In this document: positions 1-9,526 of the stretch, in pieces
How positions within the stretch are numbered: the first letter of the stretch is position 1
Layout of the letters: every line of letters starts with the position of its first letter
DNA from: Deltaproteobacteria bacterium
Lineage (GTDB): Bacteria; Desulfobacterota; BSN033; UBA1163
Assembly (NCBI GenBank): GCA_020059605.1
Contig: JAGVBT010000068.1
Span: forward strand, 1-54,741
Direction: 5' to 3'
Length of the DNA stretch: 54,741 nt
The notes under the pieces: model-generated
Databases searched by the model: none
The model's input: only the letters and a program-made list of their open reading frames with translations
Told to the model about the DNA's origin: nothing
Program-made: the position numbers and the translations under genes

Positions 1-82
1 AACCTCCCCTTCGGATTCCTTTTTCCTCCCACTTGGTCGGCGAAATCCTCGCTTCGAGTCCTCCAAATGAGAAATTAGCATA

Positions 83-114
83 CAGAAAAGGCCCGTACTA
101 ACGTAAGGGCCTTG
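83..114 (-). terminator. Rho-independent terminator after tRNA-Asn
   Basis: Positions 88-94 and 107-113 form a perfect 7-bp stem (AAGGCCC / GGGCCTT) with a 12-nt loop. Read on the minus strand the stem is followed by TTTTCTGT, as expected of an intrinsic terminator. It lies 9 bases beyond the encoded CCA end of the tRNA, so it most likely ends the tRNA transcript. I recognise nothing in bases 1-82. Confidence 0.75.
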
Positions 115-122
115 TTGTTTGC

Positions 123-198
123 TGGCTCCCCGAGGAGGACTCGAACCTCCAACCTAGTGGTTAACAGCCACCCGCTCTGCCGGTTGAGCTATCGGGGA
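123..198 (-). tRNA. tRNA-Asn (anticodon GTT)
   Basis: The minus strand folds as a complete 76-nt tRNA. The acceptor arms TCCCCGA (191-198 side) and TCGGGGA (127-133 side) pair over 7 bp, the T-loop reads GGTTCGAGTCC, and the anticodon loop CTGTTAACC carries GTT, which decodes asparagine. The discriminator base is G, and CCA is encoded at 123-125. A terminator follows directly. No integrase gene or duplicated tRNA end is visible nearby, so there is no sign that it serves as an attachment site here. Confidence 0.96.
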
Positions 199-300
199 AT
201 GCTTGGACAATTTCAATAACCAAATTACAATACCCAAATAATCATCAATCACCAAATTCCAATGATTAGACGAACAAATCGATGGTTCATTCAACCTGGC
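199..300. repeat. Degenerate 7-8 bp tandem repeat spacer
   Basis: This part of the 162-bp gap between the tRNA and pssA is built from variations on short A-rich words (caataacca, aattacaa, tacccaaa, atcaccaaat, tccaatga) spaced about 7-8 bases apart. The same style of sequence occurs in reverse sense at 6282-6406. No open frame, promoter or RNA fold stands out. The rest of the gap (301-360) shows nothing recognisable. Confidence 0.5.
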
Positions 301-360
301 CCATTGATGATTTCCGTTCAGTTTAAAAGAAAATTTCAGGGATGGCAAGAGGCAATTTTC

Positions 361-1140
361 TCATCCTCGGACGGTCGCCTCGTCTTCGATGGGCGTTTCC
401 AGATGCCTCATCGCTCTCTTCTTCTGCCAGGCCCGGATTATATTGACCGGACCCGAAAAGACGTAAAAGAGAATGGCCCCGAAGAGAACGATCACCGGCT
501 CCATGACGATGACAACCATGGTGAGGACGACAAAGATGAAAATGCTGAAGGGCTTCCTCCTTGCCAGGTCGAGTTCCTTGAAGCTGAAATAACGAATGTT
601 GGAGACCATCAAAAAGGCCAGCACGTAGATCATCACCAGGATGACGACATCCTTGACCCATGCCGTCTCGATCAGGCGGAGGTAGAGGAGGATCGTCAGG
701 GCGATCATCAGGGCGGCCGCAGGGATGGGGAGGCCCTTGAAATATTTGGTCTCGCCGGAGGCAGACATTACGTTGAACCGGGCCAATCGCAAGGCACCGC
801 AGACGACGAAGAGGAAAGCCGCCAGCCAGCCGAATCGTCCGTAGGGTCTCAGCGCCCAGCTGAAGGCCAGGATCGCCGGCGCCACTCCGAAGGAGACGAG
901 GTCCGCCAGGGAGTCGTACTGCACCCCGAATTTGGATGTGGCCCCGGAGAGGCGGGCGACCTTTCCATCGAGGACATCGAAGACCGAGGCGAGCAGGATG
1001 GCCACGGCCGCATAGTAGAACTTCTCCTGGAAGACGGAGATGATGGCCCAGAAGCCGCAGAAGAGGTTTCCCGTGGTGAAGAGGTTGGGGAGGATGTACA
1101 CCCCTTTTCGCATCTTAATCTTTGTTCTTCTCTTCTTCAT
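361..1140 (-). CDS. pssA: CDP-diacylglycerol--serine O-phosphatidyltransferase
   Basis: It makes phosphatidylserine from CDP-diacylglycerol and serine at the inner membrane, the first committed step to phosphatidylethanolamine. The 259-residue product carries the CDP-alcohol phosphotransferase signature: DVLDGKVAR, then the spaced glycine and the two aspartates of YDSLAD. Several hydrophobic segments follow, as in the family. It directly follows psd, which converts its product to phosphatidylethanolamine, and overlaps psd by 26 bases if the first ATG is used. An alternative ATG at 1113, one base past the psd stop, would remove nine basic residues and the overlap; neither start has a strong ribosome binding site. 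The ilvBNC-psd-pssA order is known from deltaproteobacteria such as Geobacter. Confidence 0.93.
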   Translation of the reverse strand: MKKRRTKIKMRKGVYILPNLFTTGNLFCGFWAIISVFQEKFYYAAVAILLASVFDVLDGKVARLSGATSKFGVQYDSLADLVSFGVAPAILAFSWALRPYGRFGWLAAFLFVVCGALRLARFNVMSASGETKYFKGLPIPAAALMIALTILLYLRLIETAWVKDVVILVMIYVLAFLMVSNIRYFSFKELDLARRKPFSIFIFVVLTMVVIVMEPVIVLFGAILFYVFSGPVNIIRAWQKKRAMRHLETPIEDEATVRG

Positions 1141-1780
1141 GGCGATACCCGATGATCGATTCCCCCCCCTTGATGTGCTGTCCTACTCTCACAATGGGCC
1201 GGACATCGGTGGGAAGATAAAGATCGACCCTTGATCCAAATCTTATCATACCAAACATTTCTCCTCGATTCAAGTGGTCGCCCGTTTTCGCATAGCAGAC
1301 GATTCTCCTCGCGACAAAACCGGCGATCTGAACCAGAAGGATTTTGAACCGGTCCTCCGTTTCCATGATCAAGGCGTTCTGCTCATTGAGCAAAGAGGCC
1401 TTGTCACGGCTTGCCACCAAGAACCGGCCCGGGTGATAGCTTGCATCAAGGACCTTTCCGGAGGCGGGGGCGCGATTGATGTGGACATCGAAGGGGGACA
1501 TGAAGATACTCACTTTTAAAGCAATCTGTTTTAAGAAACGGTCCTCTGCGACTTCTCCCACATGGACAATCCTGCCATCTGCCGGAGAGAGGATGATGTT
1601 CTTAAGAGATGGGATTTTTCTCTTTGGATTTCGAAAGAAGTAGGCGATGAAGAGCGTGACCAGGATCCCCGGAATCAACAGGACCGTCCATCCCATCACG
1701 GCAAGAAAAAGAGTCAGGATAGCCGAAGGGATCAGGAAGGGGAGGCCTTCCCTCGCAATAGGCCACGTGTTCTGAGGCAT
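1115..1780 (-). CDS. psd: Phosphatidylserine decarboxylase, short type
   Basis: It decarboxylates phosphatidylserine to phosphatidylethanolamine. The 221-residue length matches the short soluble-type family rather than the longer E. coli enzyme. Near the C-terminus is the self-cleavage site in RFGSRVDLY; Ser183 would become the pyruvoyl cofactor on the alpha chain. Two hydrophobic stretches near residues 12-48 suggest a membrane anchor. The start overlaps the ilvC stop in a TAATG arrangement, so translational coupling is likely. Its product lies on the same pathway as pssA immediately downstream. Confidence 0.93.
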   Translation of the reverse strand: MPQNTWPIAREGLPFLIPSAILTLFLAVMGWTVLLIPGILVTLFIAYFFRNPKRKIPSLKNIILSPADGRIVHVGEVAEDRFLKQIALKVSIFMSPFDVHINRAPASGKVLDASYHPGRFLVASRDKASLLNEQNALIMETEDRFKILLVQIAGFVARRIVCYAKTGDHLNRGEMFGMIRFGSRVDLYLPTDVRPIVRVGQHIKGGESIIGYRHEEEKNKD

Positions 1781-2778
1781 TAGCGTTTTTTCTCTTGAAG
1801 CCAGCCCATCATGGAGCGCAGTTTCTTTCCCACGGACTCGATGGGATGCTCTGCTTCCTTCTTTCTCAAGGCGGTGAAGACCGGCCGGCCCACCTGATTC
1901 TCAAGGATCCATTCCCTGGCAAAATGTCCATTCTGGACCTCATCGAGGATGCGTTTCATTTCCTGCCGCGTCTCCTGCGTAATGACCCGTTTGCCCCGGG
2001 TCAGGTCGCCATATTCTGCCGTATCGGACACAGAGTAACGCATATAGGAGAGGCCGCCTTCATACATGAGGTCGACAATGAGTTTCAGCTCGTGGAGGCA
2101 CTCGAAATAGGCGATCTCAGGCTGGTAGCCTGCCTCCACCAGGGTGTCGAATCCAGCCTTGATCAATTCGCTCACCCCCCCGCAGAGCACGGACTGCTCT
2201 CCGAAAAGGTCGGTTTCCGTCTCTTCTTTGAAGGTAGTTTCAATCACGCCGGCGCGGGTCGCGCCCAGACCCTTAGCATAGGCGAGGGAGGTCCTTTTGG
2301 CCTTCTTTGTAAAATCCTGATGGATGGCGAGGAGGGATGGGACACCCGCACCCTTTTCGTATTCCCTTCGCACCAAGTGGCCCGGTCCTTTCGGGGCGAT
2401 CATCACCACATCGATCTCTTTCGGAGGGACGATCTGGCCATAGTGGATATTGAAGCCATGGGAGAATAAGAGGGTCTTTCCCTTCCGGAGATGAGGTTTC
2501 ACGTCCTCATCATAGAGTTTGGCCTGGATGTGGTCCTGGGTGAGGATCTGGATGAGTTCGGCCTGCCTGGCGGCTTCTCTTGCCGCCACCGGTTTGAAGC
2601 CGTGGCGCAGGGCGAGGTCATAATTTTCGCCCCCTTTTCGCTGTGAGACGATGACATCAAGCCCGCTCTCCCGTAAGTTCTGCGCCTGGGCATGACCCTG
2701 GCTTCCATAGCCGATGATGGCGATCTTCTTTCCTTTCAGGTCATTGAGGTTCGCATCCTTGTCGTAATAGATCTTCAT
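1780..2778 (-). CDS. ilvC: Ketol-acid reductoisomerase (NADP+)
   Basis: This is the second enzyme of isoleucine and valine synthesis. It isomerises and reduces acetolactate or acetohydroxybutyrate. The 332 residues are typical of class I. The N-terminal Rossmann motif [10 protein letters not shown] is present, and the C-terminal knotted domain carries the conserved EQSVLCGG and the acidic metal-binding residues around [20 protein letters not shown] clear AAGGAG lies seven bases before the ATG. It is co-oriented with ilvN (14-bp gap) and ilvB and supplies the next step after acetolactate synthase. Confidence 0.97.
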   Translation of the reverse strand: MKIYYDKDANLNDLKGKKIAIIGYGSQGHAQAQNLRESGLDVIVSQRKGGENYDLALRHGFKPVAAREAARQAELIQILTQDHIQAKLYDEDVKPHLRKGKTLLFSHGFNIHYGQIVPPKEIDVVMIAPKGPGHLVRREYEKGAGVPSLLAIHQDFTKKAKRTSLAYAKGLGATRAGVIETTFKEETETDLFGEQSVLCGGVSELIKAGFDTLVEAGYQPEIAYFECLHELKLIVDLMYEGGLSYMRYSVSDTAEYGDLTRGKRVITQETRQEMKRILDEVQNGHFAREWILENQVGRPVFTALRKKEAEHPIESVGKKLRSMMGWLQEKKR

Positions 2779-2792
2779 CTCATCACTCCTTT

Positions 2793-3302
2793 TTAAGTCA
2801 GCTCGGTGATCGCTTTGCTTCCTCTCGCCATGGCTACTCGGCCGGTCCTCACCAGTTCCTTTATACCCAGGGGTTTGAGGAGGGTGAGAAGGGCGTCCAT
2901 CTTCTTTTCGTCCCCGGTCACCTCGATGGTATACGTCCTGGCCCCCACATCGATGACTTTCCCCCTGAAAATGTCGGTAATGCGAAGAATTTCCTCACGG
3001 GTTTTCTCGGTGGCCGAGACTTTGACCAGAACCATCTCCCTCTCCACAAAGTCCTTGTCGACGAGATCAACGACTTTGATGACGGGAATCAGCTTGTTGA
3101 GTTGTTTGAGCACCTGTTCGATGATCTGGTCATCCCCGTGGGTGATGATGGTCATGGTCGAGACGGTGGGATCGAGGGTTTCGGCCACGGAGAGGCATTC
3201 GATGTTAAAGCCCCTCCCGCTGAAGAGGCTTGCGATCCTGGCCAGGACGCCAAATTCATTTTCAACTAAAAGGGTGATGACATGCCTCATTGAAACCCTC
3301 AA
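2793..3302 (-). CDS. ilvN: Acetolactate synthase, small regulatory subunit
   Basis: It is the regulatory partner of the ilvB catalytic subunit and normally confers valine feedback inhibition. The 169-residue product has the usual two parts: an N-terminal ACT domain (residues about 6-80, with [20 protein letters not shown] as its opening strand-helix) and a C-terminal domain. Length and order match the IlvH/IlvN family of about 160-170 residues. A 105-bp gap separates it from ilvB. That gap is made of short near-repeats of the word attcca and shows no clear terminator. Confidence 0.95.
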   Translation of the reverse strand: MRVSMRHVITLLVENEFGVLARIASLFSGRGFNIECLSVAETLDPTVSTMTIITHGDDQIIEQVLKQLNKLIPVIKVVDLVDKDFVEREMVLVKVSATEKTREEILRITDIFRGKVIDVGARTYTIEVTGDEKKMDALLTLLKPLGIKELVRTGRVAMARGSKAITELT

Positions 3303-3407
3303 ATGCTGGAAGAGTGGAATATTGGGTTTTAAACCTTAATGAATTTTTCCTCTTTCATTCCATCCTCTTCCGATTTTTCCCATTCTTCCATTATTCCATC
3401 ATTCCAT
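3303..3407. repeat. Degenerate attcca-type short repeats between ilvB and ilvN
   Basis: The gap between these two subunit genes contains repeated variants of cattcca/cttcca/tttcc at about 7-9 base spacing (clearest at 3354-3408). The two genes encode subunits of one enzyme, so the insert sits inside an operon. No hairpin followed by a T-run is evident on the minus strand. Confidence 0.5.
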
Positions 3408-5099
3408 TTAAACCAGTCTCATCTGGTTCAAGGGTTCTCCGGCAGGGACCATGGGATAGACATTCTCCTCCGGATCGATGAGGAAATCGATGACCACCGG
3501 CTCGGGAATGGAGAAGGCCTTCTTCAACACAGGGACGACCTCTTCGGGTTTGGTCGCCCTCAGACCCACGGCGCCGTAAGCTTCCGCCAGTTTTACGAAG
3601 TCAGGCGAGACTCCTTCAAGAGAGGAGGAGGCATAGCGTTTTCCGTAGAAAAACTCCTGCCACTGCCTGACCATACCCAGGAAACCATTGTTCAGGATGG
3701 CTACTTTGACCGGCAATCGATACTGGACGGCCGTAGCCAGTTCCTGTGAGTTCATCTGGAAGCTTCCATCGCCGGAGATTCCAATGACCAGCCTGTTCGG
3801 AAAGGCAACCTGCGCCCCGAGGGCGGCCGGAAATCCGTAGCCCATCGTTCCCAACCCGCCGGAAGTGAGAAACGTCCTCGGCTTGAGAAATTTGTAATAC
3901 TGGGCGGCCCACATCTGGTTCTGTCCGACCTCGGTCGTGACAATCGCTTCTCCGCCGGTCAACTCGTCCATCTTCTCAATGACATACTGGGGCTTAATGA
4001 TCTGCTCCTGCTGATAATGCATATCATAAATGGCCTTCCAGCTCTCGATCTGGCGGTGCCATTTATGGAGTCCTTCCCTGAGCGCCTGGTGGTCTTCTTT
4101 TTCGATCAGGGAGAGCATTTTTGAAAGGGTGCGTTTGCAATCGCCCACGATGGGCAGATCGACCTTCACATTTTTGCTGATGGAGGTGGGATCGATGTCA
4201 ATATGAATCACCCTGGCTTGAGGAGCGAAGGATTCGAGTTTTCCGGTGACCCGGTCGTCAAATCGGGCTCCGACCGCGATCAGCAGATCGGATTCCATCA
4301 CCGCCATATTGGCCTGGTAGGTTCCATGCATTCCCAGCATTCCCAGAGAGAGAGGATGATTTCCCGGGAAGCCCCCCAAACCCATCAGGGTCATGGTCAC
4401 GGGGATTCCCAGTTTATCTGAGAAAGCGAAGAGCTCCCTGGAGGCATTGGAGGAGATTATTCCACCGCCGACATAGAAGACCGGTTTTTTCGATTTCAGA
4501 ATCAGATGGACCGCCCTCTGGACCTGGCCGGGATGACCTTCGAGAGTGGGCCGGTATCCACGAATCGACACCTTTTCGGGATATTTAAACTCCGCCGAGC
4601 CCACAAGAATGTCTTTGGGAAGGTCAACAAGAACCGGTCCCGGCCTTCCACTCCGGGCGATATAAAAGGCTTCCCTCAGAATGCGGCTTAAGTCTTTAAT
4701 TTCTTTTACAAGGTAGTTATGTTTGGTGCAAGGCCGAGTAATCCCGACGATGTCGGCCTCCTGAAAGGCATCGTTTCCAATCAGATGGGTCGGTATCTGA
4801 CCGGTCAGGATGACGATTGGAATCGAGTCCATGTAGGCGGTGGCAATGCCCGTCACCGTGTTGGTGGCGCCGGGTCCCGAGGTAACGACCACCACTCCCG
4901 CTTTTCCGGAGGCCCGGGCATAGCCGTCCGCCGCATGAACAGCCGCCTGTTCATGCCGGACAAGAATCTGGTGGAACGGGGCGTCGACAAGTTCGTCGAA
5001 AAAGGGAAGGACTGCTCCTCCAGGATAGTTAAAGAGAGTCTCGACGCCTTCTTTCTTCAAACATTCAATAATGATCTGAGAACCAGTTTTTTTCATCAC
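3408..5099 (-). CDS. ilvB: Acetolactate synthase, large catalytic subunit
   Basis: This thiamine-diphosphate enzyme condenses pyruvate with pyruvate or 2-oxobutyrate, the first common step of branched-chain amino acid synthesis. The 563 residues show the N-terminal Pyr domain with the catalytic glutamate in RHEQ (Glu50), a central FAD-binding domain, and the C-terminal PP domain with the ThDP/Mg motif that begins GDGSFQMN and ends NN. It heads the ilvB-ilvN-ilvC-psd-pssA run. The 180-bp leader holds degenerate repeats and a GC-rich nested hairpin; I found no leader peptide rich in Leu/Val/Ile and no T-box. Confidence 0.97.
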   Translation of the reverse strand: MMKKTGSQIIIECLKKEGVETLFNYPGGAVLPFFDELVDAPFHQILVRHEQAAVHAADGYARASGKAGVVVVTSGPGATNTVTGIATAYMDSIPIVILTGQIPTHLIGNDAFQEADIVGITRPCTKHNYLVKEIKDLSRILREAFYIARSGRPGPVLVDLPKDILVGSAEFKYPEKVSIRGYRPTLEGHPGQVQRAVHLILKSKKPVFYVGGGIISSNASRELFAFSDKLGIPVTMTLMGLGGFPGNHPLSLGMLGMHGTYQANMAVMESDLLIAVGARFDDRVTGKLESFAPQARVIHIDIDPTSISKNVKVDLPIVGDCKRTLSKMLSLIEKEDHQALREGLHKWHRQIESWKAIYDMHYQQEQIIKPQYVIEKMDELTGGEAIVTTEVGQNQMWAAQYYKFLKPRTFLTSGGLGTMGYGFPAALGAQVAFPNRLVIGISGDGSFQMNSQELATAVQYRLPVKVAILNNGFLGMVRQWQEFFYGKRYASSSLEGVSPDFVKLAEAYGAVGLRATKPEEVVPVLKKAFSIPEPVVIDFLIDPEENVYPMVPAGEPLNQMRLV

Positions 5100-5100
5100 T

Positions 5101-5215
5101 AAAATCCGAAATCCGAATATCGAAATCCCTGCCTTCGCCGAAGCGGCTTCGCGCAGGCAGGCGAAACAAATTCAAAATTCGAATATCAAAATTCAAAACT
5201 CTTGTTTAGAACTTT
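5101..5215. repeat. Degenerate repeats and nested GC hairpin upstream of ilvB
   Basis: Words of the ccgaaat / cgaatat type recur at 7-8 base spacing at 5102-5127 and 5162-5200. Between them is a GC-rich nested hairpin: outer arms CCTGCC (5128-5133) and GGCAGG (5156-5161), inner arms CGAAGC (5139-5144) and GCTTCG (5146-5151). No T-run follows, so it is not a standard terminator. Confidence 0.55.
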
Positions 5216-5279
5216 TTTTTGACCATTGGTGCTTGTTTCGAATTTCGTGCTTCTGATTTAGAATTTCTCCGTCAGGAGT

Positions 5280-5495
5280 CTACCTGTGTTTTCTTAGGAT
5301 TTTTTCCATTTCATCTTTGTATGCCAGCTTTTTCTTTTTGATGATCTTTATTTCCATTTCATCCCGAGGGGTGAGGAAGGGTTTCTTTTCCAGCTCGTCC
5401 AGTTGCCCGGCAAGTTCCGCATGGGCCTTTTTGATTTTAAGGAACGTTTCATCTCCCCTCATCAGCTTTTCGATCAATTCTTCCTCTCTGGTCAC
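5280..5495 (-). CDS. DUF465 (YdcH-like) small coiled-coil protein
   Basis: A 71-residue, highly charged, helical protein. Its layout matches the YdcH/DUF465 family: an N-terminal helix, a short turn containing LTPRDEMEIK, then a second lysine-rich helix KIIKKKKLAYKDEMEKIL. These are small cytoplasmic proteins of unknown function. It lies between tsaB and ilvB with gaps on both sides (75 and 180 bp), so its transcription unit is unclear. No signal peptide or membrane segment is present. Confidence 0.75.
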   Translation of the reverse strand: MTREEELIEKLMRGDETFLKIKKAHAELAGQLDELEKKPFLTPRDEMEIKIIKKKKLAYKDEMEKILRKHR

Positions 5496-5570
5496 TCTCG
5501 CCCCCCCCTTGCAAGGATTTGAAATTTCAACGGATTTAATAACAAAGGTTAAAATAATAGCGTTTGTTTG

Positions 5571-6269
5571 TCAAATAGGATGCTTTTCCTGCCACTTCAT
5601 CTCTGCCTCGGAAGCCCGGACATAGATAGGAACAAATGATTTCAGATCCAGAAACTCTCCCTTTCTCAGAGGTTCGTCGCCTAATCTCGCAACGGTCGAC
5701 CCGCGGGGAAGATGGAGAGAGGGATCGGGAAAGAGGGCCAACGAGGAGAGAAAGTGTCTGAGGTCGTCTCCGTAAGTTTTTACTCCGTTCCCGACGAAGA
5801 GCGTCCGCTCCTTTGTTTGATGAACGAGATTTTCCGGGCTGATTGCCCGATAGCCGGAGAGCCTTTGCAGAAGACCAGCCTCATCATACCGGTAAAAGGC
5901 GGTATAGACTTCTCCCTTCCGCGCATCGAGAATAGGGCAAATGAGATAGGGAGTGGGGGCGATCTGCGAGGCCAGGACATCGAGCGAAGAGACTCCTGCG
6001 ACGGGTTTTCGGGTGGCGAAAGACAGGCCTTTCACCGTGCTGACACCGATTCTCAACCCCGTGAAGGAACCCGGACCGAGGGAAACGGCCCATCCATCGA
6101 GCTCTTCCATGGGACAGTGCGCCTCCCTTATGAGATAGTCGATGGCTCCGAGGAGCCTCTCGGAGTGGGTGACCGGGATGTCGAGAAGATATTCGGAGAC
6201 GACCCGGCCATCGTCCCAGAGTCCCACACTTCCGCAGGAGGTAGAGGTATCGATTCCTAGGACCTTCAT
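5571..6269 (-). CDS. tsaB: tRNA threonylcarbamoyladenosine synthesis protein TsaB
   Basis: It is a partner of TsaD in making the t6A37 modification of ANN-decoding tRNAs. It has the ASKHA fold opening MKVLGIDTS and the conserved GPGSFTGLRIG segment. The start chosen at 6269 gives the usual N-terminus and a 232-residue protein; a longer frame from 6281 adds only MELY and begins at the edge of the repeat spacer. TsaB usually lies near unrelated housekeeping genes, as here downstream of rseP. TsaD, TsaE and TsaC are not in the window. Confidence 0.9.
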   Translation of the reverse strand: MKVLGIDTSTSCGSVGLWDDGRVVSEYLLDIPVTHSERLLGAIDYLIREAHCPMEELDGWAVSLGPGSFTGLRIGVSTVKGLSFATRKPVAGVSSLDVLASQIAPTPYLICPILDARKGEVYTAFYRYDEAGLLQRLSGYRAISPENLVHQTKERTLFVGNGVKTYGDDLRHFLSSLALFPDPSLHLPRGSTVARLGDEPLRKGEFLDLKSFVPIYVRASEAEMKWQEKHPI

Positions 6270-6281
6270 ATACAATTCCAT

Positions 6282-6406
6282 TCACCAAATTCCAAGCCCC
6301 CCATCATCACCAAGAATCAAATTCCCATAACCCTAAATGAGTATAAAATGATTTGGGATATTGGGTATTGGAATTTATTTGGTTATTGGTGTTTGAGATT
6401 TGGTGA
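6282..6406. repeat. Degenerate tandem repeat spacer between rseP and tsaB
   Basis: The gap contains runs such as gggatattgggtattgga and ttggttattggtgtttgag, again with words 7-9 bases apart. They resemble the reverse complement of the spacer at 199-260. There is no evident terminator or start site. Confidence 0.5.
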
Positions 6407-7489
6407 TTAGAAACCAAACCCTCCTTCCGGGGAGAATACGCGGACCAGATCATTGAAGAAAGCGAAGATCATCAGGAGGATAATGAGGACCAGGCCGACT
6501 TGCTGGGCAATTTCCATTTTCCGGATACTGATGGGCTTTCTCAAGATGGCCTCCAACCCGAGGAAAAGAAAATGACCTCCATCCAGGATGGGGATGGGAA
6601 ACAGGTTGATGACTCCGAGATTGATGCTGAGGATGGCCATGAAGAGGACCAGGCTCAACAGGCCCCTTTTCGCCTGTTCCCCGGCCATCTGGGCGATCAG
6701 GATGGGGCCCCCGATCGTCTTGGCAGGAATCACCCTCTGGATCAATTTCACAATTGCGACGATGGTCAATTTGATTCCCTGATAGGTTTGAACAAAACCG
6801 GTTCCCAGGGCGATGAGGGGGTTCACTTTCTCGATGACGACTTCTCCCGAATGGGTGATCCCGATCACATAGGCGCTCGTCTCTTCCCCGAACATATTCT
6901 TGACGGAGGAGGGTTTCGGAGTGACCCTGGTGTCGAAGATTTCGCCATCCCGTTTTACCCTGAGCATCAATTCTTTCCCCTGGCTATTGCGGATGATCTT
7001 CGAGAGGTCTTCCCATTTTTTGACCTCTTCGCCGTCGATCGAGAGGACGAGATCTCCCTGTTTGAGGCCGGCTGCCTCTGCGGGAAGCCCCGGGTTGACT
7101 TCTCCCACCTTCGGAGGAAAGTGAGGAATGCCGAAAAGATTGATCGTGGAGAAGAGGACGACGGCAAGAAAAAAATTGAAAAAAGGACCGGCGCCGATGA
7201 CCAATGCCCTTTTCCAAACCGGCTGGTTTGAGAACGAACGGGCGAGAAGTTCGTCTTGAACTTTTTCTTCCGGATTCTCCCCGATCAGCTTCACAAATCC
7301 CCCCAGCGGAACCGCGGCGATCTGGTACTGGGTCTCTCCGATCTTTTTCCCGAGGATTTTGGGTCCGAAGCCAAGAGAGAAGGTCAGGACACCGATGCCC
7401 AATTTTTTAGCCAGCAGAAAGTGGCCCAGTTCATGGACAAAGACGAGAATCCCGAGAACGATGATCGTTGAAATGATTGTGGTCAACAC
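6407..7489 (-). CDS. rseP: Site-2 intramembrane metalloprotease RseP
   Basis: This membrane zinc protease cleaves transmembrane substrates, typically anti-sigma factors in envelope stress responses. The 360-residue product has HELGH at residues 19-23 in the first membrane helix, a PDZ domain near residues 115-180 (PPKVGEVNPGLPAEAAGLKQGD), and the distal LDGGH motif supplying the third zinc ligand. The length matches single-PDZ family members; E. coli RseP, with two PDZ domains, is about 450. The start overlaps the dxr stop by 7 bases, so the two are probably translated together. Confidence 0.95.
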   Translation of the reverse strand: MLTTIISTIIVLGILVFVHELGHFLLAKKLGIGVLTFSLGFGPKILGKKIGETQYQIAAVPLGGFVKLIGENPEEKVQDELLARSFSNQPVWKRALVIGAGPFFNFFLAVVLFSTINLFGIPHFPPKVGEVNPGLPAEAAGLKQGDLVLSIDGEEVKKWEDLSKIIRNSQGKELMLRVKRDGEIFDTRVTPKPSSVKNMFGEETSAYVIGITHSGEVVIEKVNPLIALGTGFVQTYQGIKLTIVAIVKLIQRVIPAKTIGGPILIAQMAGEQAKRGLLSLVLFMAILSINLGVINLFPIPILDGGHFLFLGLEAILRKPISIRKMEIAQQVGLVLIILLMIFAFFNDLVRVFSPEGGFGF

Positions 7490-8646
7490 GGTTTTTCTCC
7501 CTCTATGATCATTTTAGTTTTTTCCCTGGCCCACTGATCGGCTCTCAGGATATCTTCAATCGTCCGGACCGACTTGACCTCATGCTCTTCCATTACCTTT
7601 TGCAGGAGGAGGGGGATATCGGTGAATTTGATCCATCCCTCCAGAAAACCGTTCACCGCCACCTCGTTGGCCGCATTGAGAATGGCGGGCATGGTCTCCC
7701 CGATCTCAATCGACTGATAGGCCAGCCGGAGACATGGGAATTTCTCGGAGTCAGGGGAGAAGAAGGTCAGCGCCCCCATCCGGGCAAGATCGAGGGAGGG
7801 CAATTGGAGATTGATTCGTTCGGGATAGGAGAGGGCATAGGAGATCGGAATTCTCATGTCGGCAATCCCCATCTGGCCGATGATCGAACCGTCAACGTAT
7901 TCCACCATCGAGTGAACGACGCTCTGGGGATGGATCTGGACGCTGATCTTCTCCACCGGGATATCGAAGAGCCAGTGGGCCTCGATGACCTCCAGTCCCT
8001 TATTCATGAGCGACGCGGAGTCGATGGTGACCTTCTTTCCCATCTCCCAGTGAGGGTGGTGGAGGGCTTCCTTGACGGTCACCTCGTGAAGTTTGGAAGG
8101 CGGCAGGTTGAGGAAAGGGCCTCCCGAGGCTGTGAGAATGAGGCGGCGGATATCTTCCTTCCTGTGGCCGAGGAGCGCCTGGAAGATGGCGCTATGCTCG
8201 CTGTCGACGGGAAGGATCCGGGCTCCATTTTTTTTTGCTTCTTCCATGAAGAGCTTTCCCGCCATGACGAGGGGTTCTTTGTTGGCCAGCGCAATCGATT
8301 TCCCGGTTTTGATAGCGGATAGGGTGGGGATGAGTCCCACCGCGCCGACCATGGCGGAGACAACCTGATCCACTTCGGGGTGGGTGGCCACGCGGATGAG
8401 CCCTTCGACCCCGGAGACGATTTCGACGCCGATTCCAGGAAGGCCTTTGCGAAGCGCTTCGCCCAACTCCTGGTTGAGGACAGAGACCATCCTGGGCTGA
8501 AACCGGAGAACCTGCTCTTTGAGAAGCGCGACGTTGAGACCTGCGGAAAGGCTGATGACTTCAAATCGTTCCGGGAATCGGCGGACGATGTCGAGGGTAT
8601 TGATCCCGATCGAGCCTGTGGAACCGAGGATGGCCAGACGCTTCAT
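7483..8646 (-). CDS. dxr: 1-deoxy-D-xylulose 5-phosphate reductoisomerase
   Basis: This is the committed step of the non-mevalonate isoprenoid pathway: NADPH-dependent conversion of DXP to MEP. The 387 residues begin with the NADPH-binding motif LGSTGSIG. They contain the metal-binding region LPVDSEHSAIFQ and the conserved SASLMNKGLEVIEAHWLF. It overlaps cdsA by 4 bases (ATGA) and rseP by 7 bases. Its product pathway feeds undecaprenyl diphosphate synthase, encoded two genes upstream. Confidence 0.97.
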   Translation of the reverse strand: MKRLAILGSTGSIGINTLDIVRRFPERFEVISLSAGLNVALLKEQVLRFQPRMVSVLNQELGEALRKGLPGIGVEIVSGVEGLIRVATHPEVDQVVSAMVGAVGLIPTLSAIKTGKSIALANKEPLVMAGKLFMEEAKKNGARILPVDSEHSAIFQALLGHRKEDIRRLILTASGGPFLNLPPSKLHEVTVKEALHHPHWEMGKKVTIDSASLMNKGLEVIEAHWLFDIPVEKISVQIHPQSVVHSMVEYVDGSIIGQMGIADMRIPISYALSYPERINLQLPSLDLARMGALTFFSPDSEKFPCLRLAYQSIEIGETMPAILNAANEVAVNGFLEGWIKFTDIPLLLQKVMEEHEVKSVRTIEDILRADQWAREKTKMIIEGEKPC

Positions 8647-9461
8647 GGGGTCACCTTTAACACGTGGGGGAGGAGATAGTAGAGAAAGGGGGCGGAGAAG
8701 AGAAAGCTATCGACGCGGTCCAGCACCCCGCCATGCCCGGGGATGAGAGACCCCGAATCTTTTACCTGGGCGCTCCGCTTCAACATCGACTCGGTGAAAT
8801 CCCCTAATTGGCCCAGGATGCCCATGCCGATGGTCACGAGAATACAGAGCCCTTTGTTAAAATCGGGGAGGAATAAAGAGGCGAAGAGAAGACCGATGAG
8901 AACCGAACCGGAAATTGCTCCCAGAAGTCCCTCGTAGGTCTTATTCGGGCTGATCTTCGGGTAGAGTTTGTGTCTGCCGAAAAGCGCGCCGCTGAAGAGG
9001 GCGATGATGTCCCCGGCCCACACCGTGATCATCAGGAAGAGAAGCCATTCCTTACCGTCCGTTTGATTTCGGATGAGGATGACATGGGAGAGGAGAAATC
9101 CGATATAGAAAATTCCGAAAAAGGTGATGCTCACGTTCGACACGGCGGTTAGGAGGTTCTGAGAGGTGATCATGAAAAGGACGGAGAGAGCAAGGAGGAC
9201 AAGGACAAGAAAGGGGTAGACAATTTCCGCATTCCCGTACGAAAAGAAGACGGAAAGCATCAACCCCAGCAGAATTCCAACGACCCGTTCAACCCGGCCG
9301 GAGGAGGGAAGGGCAAGGGCATAGAATTCACGCATCCCGAGAAGGGTGATGATCAGGACCATCAGGGGAAGGAGGATGGAAGGACCCAGGGTGATGAGAA
9401 AGATGAGCGGCGGAATGATGAAAATCGCAGTCCACATCTTCTTTTTTTCGATTTTAGCCAT
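8643..9461 (-). CDS. cdsA: Phosphatidate cytidylyltransferase
   Basis: It makes CDP-diacylglycerol from phosphatidic acid and CTP at the membrane, the precursor for PssA, also encoded in this window. The 272-residue protein has about eight hydrophobic segments. The C-terminal family signature is clear: SMLKRSAQVKDSGSLIPGHG followed by GVLDRVDS. It is co-oriented with uppS upstream and dxr downstream, the conserved bacterial order. The 65-bp gap to uppS contains the degenerate short-repeat words seen elsewhere. Confidence 0.95.
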   Translation of the reverse strand: MAKIEKKKMWTAIFIIPPLIFLITLGPSILLPLMVLIITLLGMREFYALALPSSGRVERVVGILLGLMLSVFFSYGNAEIVYPFLVLVLLALSVLFMITSQNLLTAVSNVSITFFGIFYIGFLLSHVILIRNQTDGKEWLLFLMITVWAGDIIALFSGALFGRHKLYPKISPNKTYEGLLGAISGSVLIGLLFASLFLPDFNKGLCILVTIGMGILGQLGDFTESMLKRSAQVKDSGSLIPGHGGVLDRVDSFLFSAPFLYYLLPHVLKVTP

Positions 9462-9526
9462 CGCTTTTTAATTTCCGATTTCGGATTTTCATTCCGCATT
9501 CCGCAATCTACATTCGGTAATGATTT

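Noticed and set aside
123-198. tRNA-Asn as an integration site
   Set aside because: No integrase and no repeated tRNA 3' end are visible in the window.
262-1155. Long plus-strand frame opposite pssA (297 codons)
   Set aside because: It is rich in Asp, Glu, His and Gly and lies fully opposite a well-recognised gene; it is the antisense shadow of a membrane protein gene.
5100-5279. Attenuator, T-box or leader peptide before ilvB
   Set aside because: No Leu/Val/Ile-rich short frame, no T-box sequence and no terminator/antiterminator pair; only repeats and one GC-rich hairpin.
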